DNA from: Daphnia carinata
Taxonomy: Eukaryota; Arthropoda; Branchiopoda; Diplostraca; Daphniidae
Assembly (NCBI RefSeq): GCF_022539665.2
Contig: NW_026712553.1
Location: forward strand, 43,988-107,987
Direction of reading: 5' to 3'
DNA length: 64,000 nucleotides
Shown here piece by piece: positions 10,228 through 20,140 of the stretch. The translations under genes were made by a program, and so were the position numbers. Under the pieces are notes generated by a model that saw only the letters and a list, made by a program, of their open reading frames with translations, made no database searches and was not told the DNA's origin. Every line of letters begins with the position of its first letter. Within the stretch, counting starts at the first letter, position 1.

Positions 10228-10613
10228 TGTTGTTGTAGTTTGCTTCATTTAGGCACACAATTACACAGGGACATTACACAAAACACCGACATACAAAATA
10301 TCAAATGACATAATACATACACATAATACTATATACAACAATACAATCGCGAAGGGAAGCCAGCTTTCCAGCAAAGCTCCTTCTTAAGGACTTACACGAG
10401 GGCGGCCAGCCAACGGCAGAGCCCCCTCTTTACGTCCTGTCGGACGTCGGGCCAAATCCCGAGTCCCAGACTGAATAAAACAGAGGCCAGAGGTCGACTA
10501 GGTTCGACATGACCTCTAGGGGTGGAAGGGTGACAAACATGGTTATGACGTCAAACACAAGATGGCAGCACAAATCAAAATACAACAGACGAAAGAGGGC
10601 AATAGTTGTAACA
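10228..10613 (-). mobile_element. Diverged gypsy LTR
   Basis: Starts tgttgttgtag and ends tagttgtaaca. It shares long words with the main LTRs (cgcgaagggaagccagc, agcaaagctccttcttaagg, gggcggccagccaacggcag, gggccaaatcccgagtccc) but has many substitutions and is about 70 bp shorter. In element orientation it is the downstream LTR of the shrunken element at 10614-10957. Confidence 0.8.
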
Positions 10614-10957
10614 GTCGGCCTTTCCTGACTCGAAGTTTGCCAATGATACAAAAATATAACATTTTGAAAACTTCGAAATCATACACGAAAAATTCGGGAA
10701 AAGTGTCCTCTTCAAGGTTCCCAAGGTGATCGCTAACAGGTTCTGTTGTTGAACGTTGCAACTCGATCACCTTCTGGACTTCTTTCGTCCGATGTCAGCA
10801 ACTACTACTTCCAGACAGCATTCTCAAAGGGGTAGACCAAGATGGCGGCGCCAAGGCAAGTCGAAATTGTCTCCACGCACGCGGCACGCGGGTCCGATGT
10901 AGGCGACTTTGTAAAAGTCGTTCGATGGCCTGTTGAGATCCCTCTTCTGACACCAAA
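10614..10957 (-). mobile_element. Internal remnant of a shrunken gypsy element
   Basis: Between two LTRs. The left edge (tcggcctttcctgactcgaagt) matches the downstream end of the main element's interior. The right edge (tgtaggcgactttgtaaaag through cctcttctgacaccaaa) matches its primer-binding side. No coding part remains. It is therefore an internally deleted relative that shares the LTR at 10958-11414 with the full element. Confidence 0.75.
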
Positions 10958-11414
10958 TGTTACAGTTTCTTCATTTATACCAACAAACTGACACATTTAT
11001 ACATACAAAACACATTATTCAAGACACGTACACGACACTATAACACAGACATTCAACAAAGCCATTCAACACAATTCATACACACACATACAACAAGGCA
11101 TTCAACACAACTATACACACAATACTTACAACACATATACTAATTTACACTCACGTCGCGAAGGGAAGCCAGCAATCCAGCAAAGCTCCTTCTTAAGGAC
11201 TAACGCGAGGGCGGCCAGCCAACGGCAGAGCCCCCTCTTAACGTCCTGTCGGATCTCGGGCCAAATCCCGAGTCCCAGAGTAAGTGAAAGAGAGGCCTGA
11301 GGTCGACTCCCGTTCGACCTGACCTCTATGGAAAAGGAAGTGAAGTAACAAAGTTGGGGACAGATGGCAGCACTTGGAACACATGACAGACAAAAGAGGG
11401 CAATAATTGCAACA
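10958..11414 (-). repeat. Downstream (3') LTR of gypsy copy 1
   Basis: Plus strand begins TGTTACAG and ends TTGCAACA; on the element strand it begins TGTTGCAA and ends CTGTAACA, the usual TG...CA form. It is flanked on the interior side by a purine-rich tract and on the other side by a second primer-binding-like region (10938-10955). Confidence 0.9.
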
Positions 11415-11427
11415 CTCGGCCTTTCCT
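11415..11427 (-). promoter_or_regulatory. Polypurine tract candidate
   Basis: Minus strand reads AGGAAAGGCCGAG directly before the 3' LTR, the position where gypsy elements carry the polypurine primer for plus-strand DNA synthesis. It is interrupted by CC, so moderate support. Confidence 0.5.
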
Positions 11428-11897
11428 GACTCGAAGTTACTCGTGCCAGGGCAGTCAGAGCGAAATAATACCAAACAAAACAAAAAAGACGTCGAGGAAC
11501 TTCGAAAAACACATACACAGAAAAGAAACAAACTAACAAAAAAAAAAAAAAAAAAAAAAAAAATTCGCATCAACAGACATGGGGAAGCCACACGAAAACT
11601 GGGAATGTGGACAATCTTGCGGTTAAATACTAATGTTAATACTAATGCTAATGCTTATTTTTAACCATTGATGTGACCTAGTAATTAACCTCCCTTCCCC
11701 CTTTTTATCAAATACTACCCCACCCTCGGCTACCCGGCTCTACTACAAAACAAAACAAAAGAAAACAAAAACAAAGTTATGACCGACTACACGTGGCTCA
11801 GAGGAAAAAAAAACAAAAATAAAAAAAAACAAAAACAAAAACAAAACAAAAAAAAATAATGAATGATAGTACGACAGCGAAAGAAGGTGTGTTACGG
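11428..11897 (-). other. A-rich non-coding tail between integrase and 3' LTR
   Basis: Contains a run of about 24 A (11539-11562) and repeated acaaaacaaaa words at 11745-11865. No envelope-like open frame. Belongs to the retrotransposon interior. Confidence 0.7.
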
Positions 11898-14003
11898 TCA
11901 AGGGTCGTAGTCTTTCAACCATCCAGGGCGTTTTGTCCTTCTCCCTACTCTTGTTGTGGTTATGGGCGTAGCTGGCTGGGGCTCCTCTTCCGATTCGGAC
12001 GTGGAAGGGTTGCTCGAGGAAGACGATGATGACGATTCATCGGCTTCTACGCTGACTGACTCATCCCACTCAGCATCAGTCCTACCGTGAAAGCGGCGCA
12101 ATTGGCAGCAATGCGCGTTGAAGCTTCTGTAAGTTAGCCTCTTCCTGTTTGCTGGCAGGTCTTCGACGAGATAGGTTGTCTCTGACACTTTGCGGACAAC
12201 TTGGAAGGGACCAACGAACTTGGGGAGGAATTTCTTCGTTGCATTCTTCTTCCTGGGTTTCCGACGTACGAGGACGAGGTCGCCGCGGCGAAGTTCAGGT
12301 TCTGGCCTTCGAGTACGGTCCACTCGTTCTTTCACCTTGCGCTGCTTCTTTAAAATGCGCAGCCTTACCGACGTTCTCAAATCTGAGACACGCGAGCTAA
12401 AAACATCGTGTGACTCTTGTTGCTCCACTGGCCACGGAAAAAGGTTTTCAATGGCTAATACAGGGGCGCGACCATTGACCAACTCGAACGGAGTGGTTTC
12501 GGTCGTGGCTTGGCGTGCGGTGTTGATGGCATAAGTTGCCGCAGATAGGTGTGAATCCCAGCCGGTATGGTCCTCGTTGACAAAGGCGCAAAAAGCTAGC
12601 GTCAGGGTGCGATTTACTCGCTCAACCAACCCATTTGTTTCCGGGTGTTCCGCTGTCGCAAGGATGTGCTTCACGTTCCACCGGGCAACCCATTCAGCAA
12701 ACATCTGCGACGTGAAGGCCGTCCCTTGGTCACTGATGATGCGACGCGGTGTTCCATGTCGAAAAACGACGTTAGTTTCAAGGAACGAAGTGACAAATTG
12801 CGTCGACGTATCGGGAACGGCGGCGACTTCGACCCACTTGGATAAATAGTCGATCGCGACTATAATGTGACGATGTCCTGAAGCAGTAGGCTTAAACGGA
12901 CCTAAGTGGTCGATTCCAATCAGCTCGAATGGCGCAGAGGGTGGTTCGATGGGTTGTAGTTTGCCAACCACCTGACCGATCGCATGTTTATGTGTCTGAC
13001 AGAAAGAACAAGACATAACGAATATTTTAACACTACTTGCCAGCCGTGGCCACCAAAACCTACTCTTAATTTTTGCTAAGGTTCTTTCAATACCCTGGTG
13101 CCCAGATGAGGGGAGATCATGACACGCTTCTAAAATCTTTCTATGGAGAATGGAGGGAACAACAAGGAGGAATTTCTTGCCAGAGCGTCTATTTTCCTTA
13201 AATAAAACTTAACCGCGAATAACGAATTCTTGCGAAATTTTACAGGGAGTAGGGGTGTCTAAGGCTACAAAAATTTTTCTCAGCTGGCCGTCTTGCTGCT
13301 GCAAGAGGGCGAGCTCTCGTGAGGCAAAACCCATTTCGGGCTCTCTAACGGTCGCACAGATTGTCTCGGAATCCTGGGCTGTTGTCAGGACTTCAACCGG
13401 ATTTCTAGACAGTGTGTCTGCGACGATATTGTCGGTCCCTTTCAGGTGTTCAATCGTGAAATTGAACTCCTGCAGTTCGAGAACCCATCTCACAAACTTC
13501 CCCTTCAAATCTTTCTTCCCCATCATCCACTTTACGGCGGAGCTATCCGTCTTGACAAAAAAGTGTCTACCATAGCCATAGGTGCGCAACTTTTTCAGCG
13601 CCCACATCACCGCCAAGCACTCCAACTCATTGGCGTGATAGCGCGTTTCAGTATCCGACAGCCCCCTGCTGATGAAAGTCACAGGTCGGTGTCCTTCACC
13701 AGCATCTTGTGTCAATACTGCTCCAAGTCCAGTCTGGCTTGCGTCGGTCTGAATGGTGACTTCCAGAGCATCATCGAAATGGGCCAGAACAGGAGCAGTC
13801 GTGAGATGCTCAATGATACTGTTCTTTGCGCCTTCATGACGCTCCGTCCACCTCCACTCAGAATTCTTTTTGAGGAGTGCGTGCAAAGGGTGAGCCAATG
13901 CCGCAAAATCTGAGACAAAACGCCGATAGTACGACGCGAGTCCCAGAAATCCTCGTAGCGACTTCAAATTCATCACAAGCATACACGTTAAGGCGCGCAC
14001 CTT
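11898..14003 (-). pseudogene. pol: Gypsy pol: RNase H and integrase part (copy 1)
   Basis: RNase H cleaves the RNA of RNA-DNA hybrids and integrase inserts the cDNA. The frame runs from 14003 with SLRGFLGLASYYRRF (RT end), then TIQTDASQTGLGAVL (RNase H Asp), and breaks at TAA 13209-13211. It continues in the same frame with KILEACHDLPSSGHQGIE and CSFCQ, an HHCC zinc finger, then the integrase core: DHLGPFKP and AIDYLSKWVEV (first Asp), RRIISDQGTAFTSQMF (second Asp), HPETNGLVERVNRTL (Glu). A GPF module follows (KFVGPFQVV) and a Ser/Glu-rich tail ends at 11898. An in-frame TAG (14004-14006) separates this part from RT. Both stops are also in copy 2. Confidence 0.9.
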
Positions 14004-15058
14004 CTATCCTTCCGGGCGGATTCCTTCCGCATCGATAATATGTCCTAAATGGGACACCTTGGCGGCTCCGAAAACGCATTTTCCGATGTTGAGGGTCAAA
14101 TTTGCTCTCTCTAGGGCGGTTAATACCAGCTCTAGGCGTGCCAAGTGCTCCTCGAACGTTCGCCCAAACACTAATATGTCGTCTAGATAAACTAGACACA
14201 TGTGCCACTTCAACCCGGCCAAAACACGATCCATCAAGCGCTGGAATGTCGCAGGAGCGTTGCACAACCCAAATGGCAAGCGCGTGAACTGGTAGAGACC
14301 ATCGGGAGTGACAAACGCGGTCTTCTCCCGGTCCTCTAAGGCTACGGGCACCTGCCAATACCCACTCGCGAGGTCCAAACATGAGAAAAATTGAGCGCCG
14401 GCGAGTCTGTCCAAGACATCGTCAATCCGAGGCATTGGATAGACGTCGCGCTTAGTCACTGCGTTAAGGCGCCGAAAATCGATACAGAACCGATAATCCC
14501 CCGACTTTGCCTTGCGGACTAGGACAACGGGGGAACTCCAAGGGCTAAAAGATCCCTCCACCACCCCGTCTTCTAACATTTCTTCTACTTTGTCGGCAAT
14601 AACCTGACGCTTAAACGCCGACACTCTATATGGCGCCGATTTAATGGGACGCTCATCTCCCGTGTCAATGTGGTGGACAACCTCTGTGGTGTGACCAATA
14701 TGCCTTTTAGACGGCGGGAAGCAGGCTCGCTTACGCTCGAGCATTATCAGTAACGCTTTCCGTTGGGAAGGATCTAATCCTTCCCCGACTTTCACTTGCG
14801 AATTGAGTTCGACCTCTTGCTCTTCCGGGTGCACGGTGGGACACACCTCCGAGAACCTGTCTGTAATTGTGCACAGTACAGCGTCTTCATCCATCTCAAC
14901 GGCACAAAAGAAATGCCGTCTTTTCAGGCGTAATTCCACGGGGGAAAAATTAACAAGGGGAATTTCCGTTAGCCCATTATGGACAGAGACAACGCTCGCG
15001 GGTATCACCCATTCCTTCCCCGGCTTCGCACAGCAGTTAAATTTGACATATGCTGTCC
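14004..15058 (-). pseudogene. pol: Gypsy pol: reverse transcriptase part (copy 1)
   Basis: Reverse transcriptase core with HHIDTGDERPIKSAPYRV, then SPWSSPVVLVRKAKSGDYRF, LDLASGYWQVPV (catalytic Asp), LPFGLCNAPATFQRLMDRV and the active-site box VYLDDILVF (YLDD). It ends GHIIDAEGIRPEG at TAG 14004-14006, where gypsy RTs normally read on into KVRA. Upstream, a 2-bp insertion (gatatatgtcc against gatatgtcc in copy 2) near 15060 breaks the link to the protease. Confidence 0.92.
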
Positions 15059-15922
15059 CCGATATATGTCCGACGACAACCTCCCCCTTACGAAAACGAG
15101 CGAGTTGGGTGGAACTAGCTGGAGTCCATCCGCTTTTACAGGCATCCAGCCCCGTCGTTTTGATGGCGATTCTTCCGCGAAAGACTCTATGAGCCCATCG
15201 CTAACGTCAAGATATTCCTCATTCCTTCGTTCTTCCTCCAAAAAATTTTCCTCCCTCCCCATCTCCTCGTTAATTATATACACTTCTTCCGACCATCGCA
15301 CCTTCTTTTTCTCCTTCGTCAAAACTTCCTCTCTCTTACTTCCTTCGCCCTCTTCGACTTCCCTGCACCCCTGACTTAAATCTCCCTCAATTAATGCTAT
15401 ATCCTCCCTTTTTACATCCTTTTCTTCTACGTTACTTTTCTCCCTTACTAAATCTAAATCCCTATTTTCCTGTGCCACTACCCCCTTATTTTCCTTCACA
15501 ACTAACCCTTCCCTGACTAATTCAATTCTCTTTCCCCTTACTACAATGTTAGTTTTACTATTTACAATCCAGTCGACACCCAAGATTAGTGCGAAGGGAG
15601 CGGTCCTTAGAACGGTTACGGACGGTAGGGTTACACAGCTGTCCTTCCATTTGATGGATAAGGGTAAGGACACCTCTACTCGCACAACCTTGTTGTCGAC
15701 TCCCCTTAACTTAGTTTTTGTGACTTTACGCAGCGGATCTAAAAACTTACGGACGACGCTTAGCCGCACGGCACTGACGCTAGCACCCGAGTCGACAAGT
15801 GCTACTACTTCTCCTACACTTTTTATCCACACCTTGATAAGAGGCAAGGCTGGGCGACTTTCAGTCACAAAAAATCCCTTCAAGGGCGCCATTGCCCTCG
15901 ACGCACTACCCCGTCGTTTTTT
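15059..15922 (-). pseudogene. pol: Gypsy pol: protease and linker part (copy 1)
   Basis: The pol frame is entered from gag by -1 frameshifting near 15916-15922. It contains VVALVDSGASVSAVRLS, the retropepsin-type Asp-Ser-Gly active site, then FALILGVDWI as the usual flap-to-end segment. A long Glu/Lys/Arg-rich linker follows (KENKGVVAQENRDLDLVRE and so on) before RT. The frame is lost at the 2-bp insertion near 15060, so protease and RT are not joined in this copy; copy 2 keeps them joined. Confidence 0.88.
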
Positions 15923-17085
15923 GTCGGACAATCTCTGGCGATATGACCATGCCGATTGCAGGCATAACACAACCTCGGTGGTGGGCCTCTTGGGACAAAT
16001 CCTCCACCTTCCCCTCGCTGAACGTTAGGGTTCGAATTAACCGTAAGCCGTGATAACGATGTAGAAATTTGGCTCACCAACCTGTCTCCCAAGTTTTGAA
16101 AGAGGGCGGTCAAATCTGGCGTCGATGGAGCAACATTCGTCGGAGGCGCTGTTAGAACAGGTTCCGTTGTTAACATTGGGGTGGGTACACTTGGTATTGC
16201 GGGAGTTAAACCAAGTTGCTCAAGGTCGCGAAGTCGTGCTAGGAAAGCCGTGAAATCTACTGGTACCGGTGACGTTAGAGCTGCGACGTAGATGGGGTTT
16301 GCGAGACCTCGTAACAACAATTTGATGACATCCGCCTCAGGTAGTGCAACGGGACAACGAAGGCAAAGCCGACGCTTGTCCAACGCGTACTCAAGACACG
16401 ACTCCCCCGACTTTTGCGTTCGCGCTTCCACAAGCGAGCTCCACTCTAAAAACGATAGTGTACGCGCGAAATTGACAACCAACGCGGCCGACCAAAGCGC
16501 CCAGGTATCATAAAGATGGCCCGTCTGTACGTGCCATTGGGAGGCGGTCCCTTCAAGACGGGTTACAGCCACCAGGAGACGGTTCTCCTCGGTCCAGCCT
16601 TCAAGACCGGCTACCCTCTCGACATGGTCGATGAAGCCCTGCACTTCCTCACCTACAGCACCCGAAAAGCGCGGTATCGAACCTACAGCAATTGTTGACG
16701 GGTGAGCATTTCGTGCAGCTGGTATCGCGGCAGCAAGGGCTTGGATAGCCTCGTTGTTTTGCTGTTGTTGTGCGTGGATGATGCCGACGAGCTGGGCAAC
16801 TTGATCTTGCCTCGCCGCACCATCAGCCGCTGCGACTTCCGCGAACCGATTAAGAGCCACAATCAGCTCTGCATTGTCTGCCATGTTTATCGGTGTTGGC
16901 TCTGCTCCCGTAATAACAAATTCGGATTTCTGACACCTCGTTTTCGTTGTAGGCGGACGCGGTACTGGGCGGACGATACGAGCCCTTGCGGACGGATTAC
17001 GAGCAGATTCTCTCGGGGTCCGAAGATAGTATTCGGGTTCGAAACCGTAAAAGGGGTCTGTAATGTCGGTATCCAAATCCGACAT
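15880..17085 (-). CDS. gag: Gypsy gag (copy 1)
   Basis: Structural capsid/nucleocapsid protein of the retrotransposon, about 401 residues from the likely start MSDLDTDITDPFYGF at 17085; an upstream in-frame ATG at 17142 adds a hydrophobic stretch and is less likely. The middle shows a retrotransposon capsid pattern (FSGAVGEEVQGFIDHVERV, TRLEGTASQWHV, LLLRGLANPIY). The C-terminus carries a CCHC zinc knuckle, CYACNRHGHIARDC, followed by the slippery site and a stop at 15880. The frame is intact here, unlike in copy 2. Confidence 0.9.
   Translation of the reverse strand: MSDLDTDITDPFYGFEPEYYLRTPRESARNPSARARIVRPVPRPPTTKTRCQKSEFVITGAEPTPINMADNAELIVALNRFAEVAAADGAARQDQVAQLVGIIHAQQQQNNEAIQALAAAIPAARNAHPSTIAVGSIPRFSGAVGEEVQGFIDHVERVAGLEGWTEENRLLVAVTRLEGTASQWHVQTGHLYDTWALWSAALVVNFARTLSFLEWSSLVEARTQKSGESCLEYALDKRRLCLRCPVALPEADVIKLLLRGLANPIYVAALTSPVPVDFTAFLARLRDLEQLGLTPAIPSVPTPMLTTEPVLTAPPTNVAPSTPDLTALFQNLGDRLVSQISTSLSRLTVNSNPNVQRGEGGGFVPRGPPPRLCYACNRHGHIARDCPTKNDGVVRRGQWRP
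15916..15922 (-). promoter_or_regulatory. Programmed -1 frameshift site A AAA AAC
   Basis: On the minus strand the gag frame reads aca aaa aac just after the zinc knuckle, which is the X XXY YYZ heptamer A AAA AAC. Slipping back one base enters the open pol frame (DKKRRGSASR) that leads to the protease. Position, frame and heptamer all fit gag-pol frameshifting. The same heptamer is at 63153-63159 in copy 2. Confidence 0.8.
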
Positions 17086-17972
17086 GCAGAAACACCGTAA
17101 GCGAGAAAAAAAACGAAAAAGAGAAGGGACTAAATGCCACAAAAATCAAAGTAAAAAAAAAACGACTCCAAAGTCCAAGAGAAAAAAACAAAAACAAAAC
17201 AAGTGCCAACAAAGAGCACTTATTCAACGGGTCTCACTTCAAGACCAAAAGATGGTCAGACCAGCAACAAATAAAAGATGTTGAGCTCAAAAAAAAAAAA
17301 AAAAATTGCGAGCAAGGCTCAACAAAACAAAACAAAAAAGAAAATTTCAAAAAAATATCCTCTGTACATGAGAGGAACACACAAAAAAAACGATGCCGTC
17401 AAAAGCGAGCAACAGGCCGTAAGCAAAAAAAAAAGAGAAAGGCCCTACGTCACGGCTTCGCACCGAAGTTCTTTTCTTGCCCTTAAAAAAAAAGGAGGGC
17501 AACCAAGAAGAACTTCTCAAAACGTGATGCGTACTGCCGATATGGTCGCTCAAAAAAAAAAAGGGACAAGAGAGAAAACAAAAACAAAAATGTCTCTCGA
17601 CCAAAACGTGTGGGCCGTCCCAAAAAGAGGGAAAAAAAGAAGACGGAACGCACCACACAAAGCGGCAAGAGGTATGCCGAAAAGAAAAGAAAAATACACT
17701 TCCAACTACACACAGTAAAAAAAAAACATGCACTGGAATTGTTTATTTTAATAGCCCTTGGCTATAGGTAACAGGGGTAGAAATACTTACCTGTACCGTT
17801 CCTCCACTCTTCAACAAAGACGTCGCGGCGGGATGGGATCCACTCCCCTTCGGCGCCGGTAAAGACAATCCACGATGGCGGCGACCAGGTACGTGAAAAT
17901 TTCCTTCTCACGTGGGCGGTATGCGGGTCCGATGTAGGCGACTTTGTAAAAGTCGTTCGATGGCCTGTTGAG
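17086..17972 (-). other. Gypsy leader, Lys-codon/A-rich untranslated region
   Basis: Runs of A on the plus strand (T on the element strand) produce long meaningless frames at 17063-17284 and 17278-17718. No motif beyond low complexity. The part at 17780-17972 next to the primer-binding site is related to 10800-10937 in the shrunken element. Confidence 0.6.
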
Positions 17973-17990
17973 ATCCCTCTTCTGACACCA
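17973..17990 (-). promoter_or_regulatory. Primer-binding site, probably tRNA-Leu
   Basis: Minus strand TGGTGTCAGAAGAGGGAT begins two bases inside the 5' LTR. It is complementary, with about one mismatch over 16 bases, to the 3' end expected for an arthropod tRNA-Leu (ending TTCTGACACCA). The tRNA assignment is from memory. Confidence 0.6.
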
Positions 17991-17992
17991 AA

Positions 17993-18449
17993 TGTTACAG
18001 TTTCTTGATTTATACCAACAAACTGACACATTTATACATACAAAACACATTATTCAAGACACGTACACGACACTATAACACAGACATTCAACAAAGCCAT
18101 TCAACACAATTCATACACACACATACAACAAGGCATTCAACACAATTATACACACAATACTTACAACACATATACTAATTTACACTCACGTCGCGAAGGG
18201 AAGCCAGCAATCCAGCAAAGCTCCTTCTTAAGGACTAACGCGAGGGCGGCCAGCCAACGGCAGAGCCCCCTCTTAACGTCCTGTCGGATCTCGGGCCAAA
18301 TCCCGAGTCCCAGAGTAAGTGAAAGAGAGGCCTGAGGTCGACTCCCGTTCGACCTGACCTCTATGGAAAAGGAAGTGAAGTAACAAAGTTGGGGACAGAT
18401 GGCAGCACTTGGAACACATGACAGACAAAAGAGGGCAATAATTGCAACA
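17993..18449 (-). repeat. Upstream (5') LTR of gypsy copy 1
   Basis: Same 457-bp sequence as 10958-11414 with about two differences. On the element strand it begins TGTTGCAA at 18449. It is followed on the plus strand by ctgtgtaaatgc, the Tyr-rich 3' flank. Confidence 0.9.
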
Positions 18450-18953
18450 CTGTGTAAATGCAAACTGGAAAAAATATTTACATTTCATTTTGCTATTCAA
18501 TTAAATAGCGAAAGATAAATACATTTTAAACACAACAACTTGTGGAAGTTAGTCCACAACTCAACAATGCTTGTGGACTAACGCAATGAATAAATGCGAC
18601 TTTGTGCTAAGCGACTGTATAAATAAATTCATTGCAATTTTACGAAGAACCATGATATATTTCCCACAAAGGTCATAATGCACAAGTCTGTTCAGAAATT
18701 ACGATGTTGTACGAACACTAATTAAAATCGCCTTCATCCGCTTTATGTAATAAAAACTAAAAACACGTAGATTGAGTAACGACATAATAGCTGTATTCAA
18801 TATTTCAGGTATAAACCAAATGCGTATGGGGCGACTAGTTATTGCATAAACACAATGCAGGGAAATACTCATTTTGGAACGAGGGCAGCCAATAATAAAA
18901 CAAGATCTAATTATTTTTAACTATTGAGCTTGACGGACAACGTATTTTTACGA
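18450..18953. other. 3' flank of the long Tyr-rich gene
   Basis: Homologous to 7361-7789. It contains a perfect 12-bp inverted repeat, GTTAGTCCACAA (18548-18559) and TTGTGGACTAAC (18571-18582) with an 11-base loop, that is absent from the homologous flank. No gene. Confidence 0.6.
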
Positions 18954-20140
18954 TTAATAATACCTGGGACGCTCAGTGTAATAGCTTGGTGCAGCATACG
19001 GTGTGGTGTAGTACTCGGGGGCCGTTGTAGTATAGTATTGGGGAGCCTCAGTGAAGTAAGATGGAGCTGCGTAAGTTGTGGTGTAGTATTCTGCTTTCTT
19101 GATGTAGTACTCCGAGGCTTTCGTCATGTAGTATTCAACAGCCTTGGTGGTGTAGTATTGCGGAGCCTCGGTGTAATAAGCCGGGGCAGCGTAGGTAGTG
19201 GCGTAGTACTTGGGGGTTTCGGAATAGTAGCTCGGAGCAGCATACGTTGTGGTGTAGTATTCCGGCGCCTTGGTGGTGTAGTATTGCGGAGCCTCAGTCT
19301 GGTAATACTTGGGAGCTGCAGTGTAGTAAGCCGGGGCAGTGTACGTTGTGGTGTAGTATTCAGCCTTCTGTGTGTAATACTCCGGGGCTTTAGTCGTGTA
19401 GTATTCAGGAGCCTTTGTGGTGTAGTATTCAGGAGCTTCGGTGTAATAAACTGGAGCAGCATACGTGGTGGTGTATTGTGGCGCCTCAGTCGGGTAGTAG
19501 CTTGGGGCTGAGTAATACTTGGTAGCTTCGGTGTAGTAAGCTGGAGCGGCGTACGTTGTGGTGTAGTACATGGGAGGCTCGGTATAGTAGCTTGGCGCAG
19601 CATATGTTGTGTACTCGGGAGCCTTTGTAGTGTAGTACTGAGGAGCCTCACTGTAATAGGCTGGAGCGGCGTAAGTCGTGGTATAGTATTCAGCAGCCTT
19701 CGTGGTGTAGTATTGAGGAGCCTCTGTGTGGTAAGACGGGGCAGCATAAGTTGTGGTGTAGTAGCTAGGTTCCACGTAGTACGAAGGAGCAGTCGTTGGG
19801 TAGTAACTTAGAGCAGCGTAAGACTTCGGGGCTTCAGCGTAGTATGCAGGCTCAGCATAGTAAGACGGGGCAGCTACGGGGTAGTATGTTGGAGCCACGT
19901 AGTACTTGGGCGCCTCTGTCGTGGTGTAGTACGACACAGTTGTTGTGTAGCTCGGAGCTGAGTAATATTTTGAGGCCTCAGTGTAGTAAGACGGAGAAGC
20001 GTAGGTTGTGGTGTAATACTCAGGGGCCTTTGTGGTATAGTAGGCGGGAGCTTCGGTGTAGTAGCTTTGAGTGGCGTACGTTGTTGTCTAATAATACACT
20101 GGCGCCTCTGTGTAATAGCTCGGTGCAGGGTAGTACTCGG
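18954..20140 (-). pseudogene. Long Tyr-rich YYTTTYAAP repeat gene, 5' end lost
   Basis: The longest array of the family, read from about 20135 down to the TAA at 18954. Repeats are about 27 residues, of the type [27 protein letters not shown], with variants [22 protein letters not shown] and YYTQKAEYY. Composition is almost only Tyr, Thr, Ala, Pro, Ser, Glu, Lys. The 987-bp part 18954-19940 is uninterrupted; a TAG at 20088-20090 replaces a Tyr codon upstream. No signal peptide or start is left because the array ends at 20140 in a head-to-head fusion with VDAC sequence. The uninterrupted frame suggests the parent was coding recently. Role unknown; a Tyr-rich structural or adhesive protein is a guess. 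Confidence 0.72.

Larger units (their letters stand above)
10958..18449 (-). mobile_element. Ty3/gypsy LTR retrotransposon, full length (copy 1)
   Basis: Two 457-bp LTRs (10958-11414 and 17993-18449) flank a gag and pol in minus orientation, with order PR, RT, RNase H, IN (Ty3/gypsy order). No envelope gene is seen. The LTRs differ at only about two positions that I could read (C/G near 10971, C/T near 11110), which suggests recent insertion. Pol has a 2-bp frameshift and two in-frame stops, so this copy cannot make a full polyprotein. No clear target duplication is visible; the left LTR is shared with a shrunken relative, consistent with recombination between elements. Confidence 0.93.

Noticed and set aside
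13255-13913. Plus-strand open frames across gag and pol
   Set aside because: Antisense shadows of the retrotransposon genes; the minus strand has all catalytic motifs.
17278-17718. 146-codon Lys-rich plus-strand frame
   Set aside because: Caused by A runs in the retrotransposon leader; no motif and no conservation beyond composition.
10958-18449. An endogenous retrovirus with envelope
   Set aside because: No envelope-like frame between integrase and the 3' LTR; that stretch is A-rich and non-coding.
18924-19511. Long plus-strand open frame opposite the Tyr-rich array, rich in Cys, Val, Ser and Gly
   Set aside because: It is the antisense of the repeat array: low codon complexity keeps several frames open. 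The minus-strand reading has the repeat structure and family signal.
18954-19940. Tandem repeats as a CRISPR array
   Set aside because: The repeats are coding, contiguous and without unique spacers, in a eukaryotic context.
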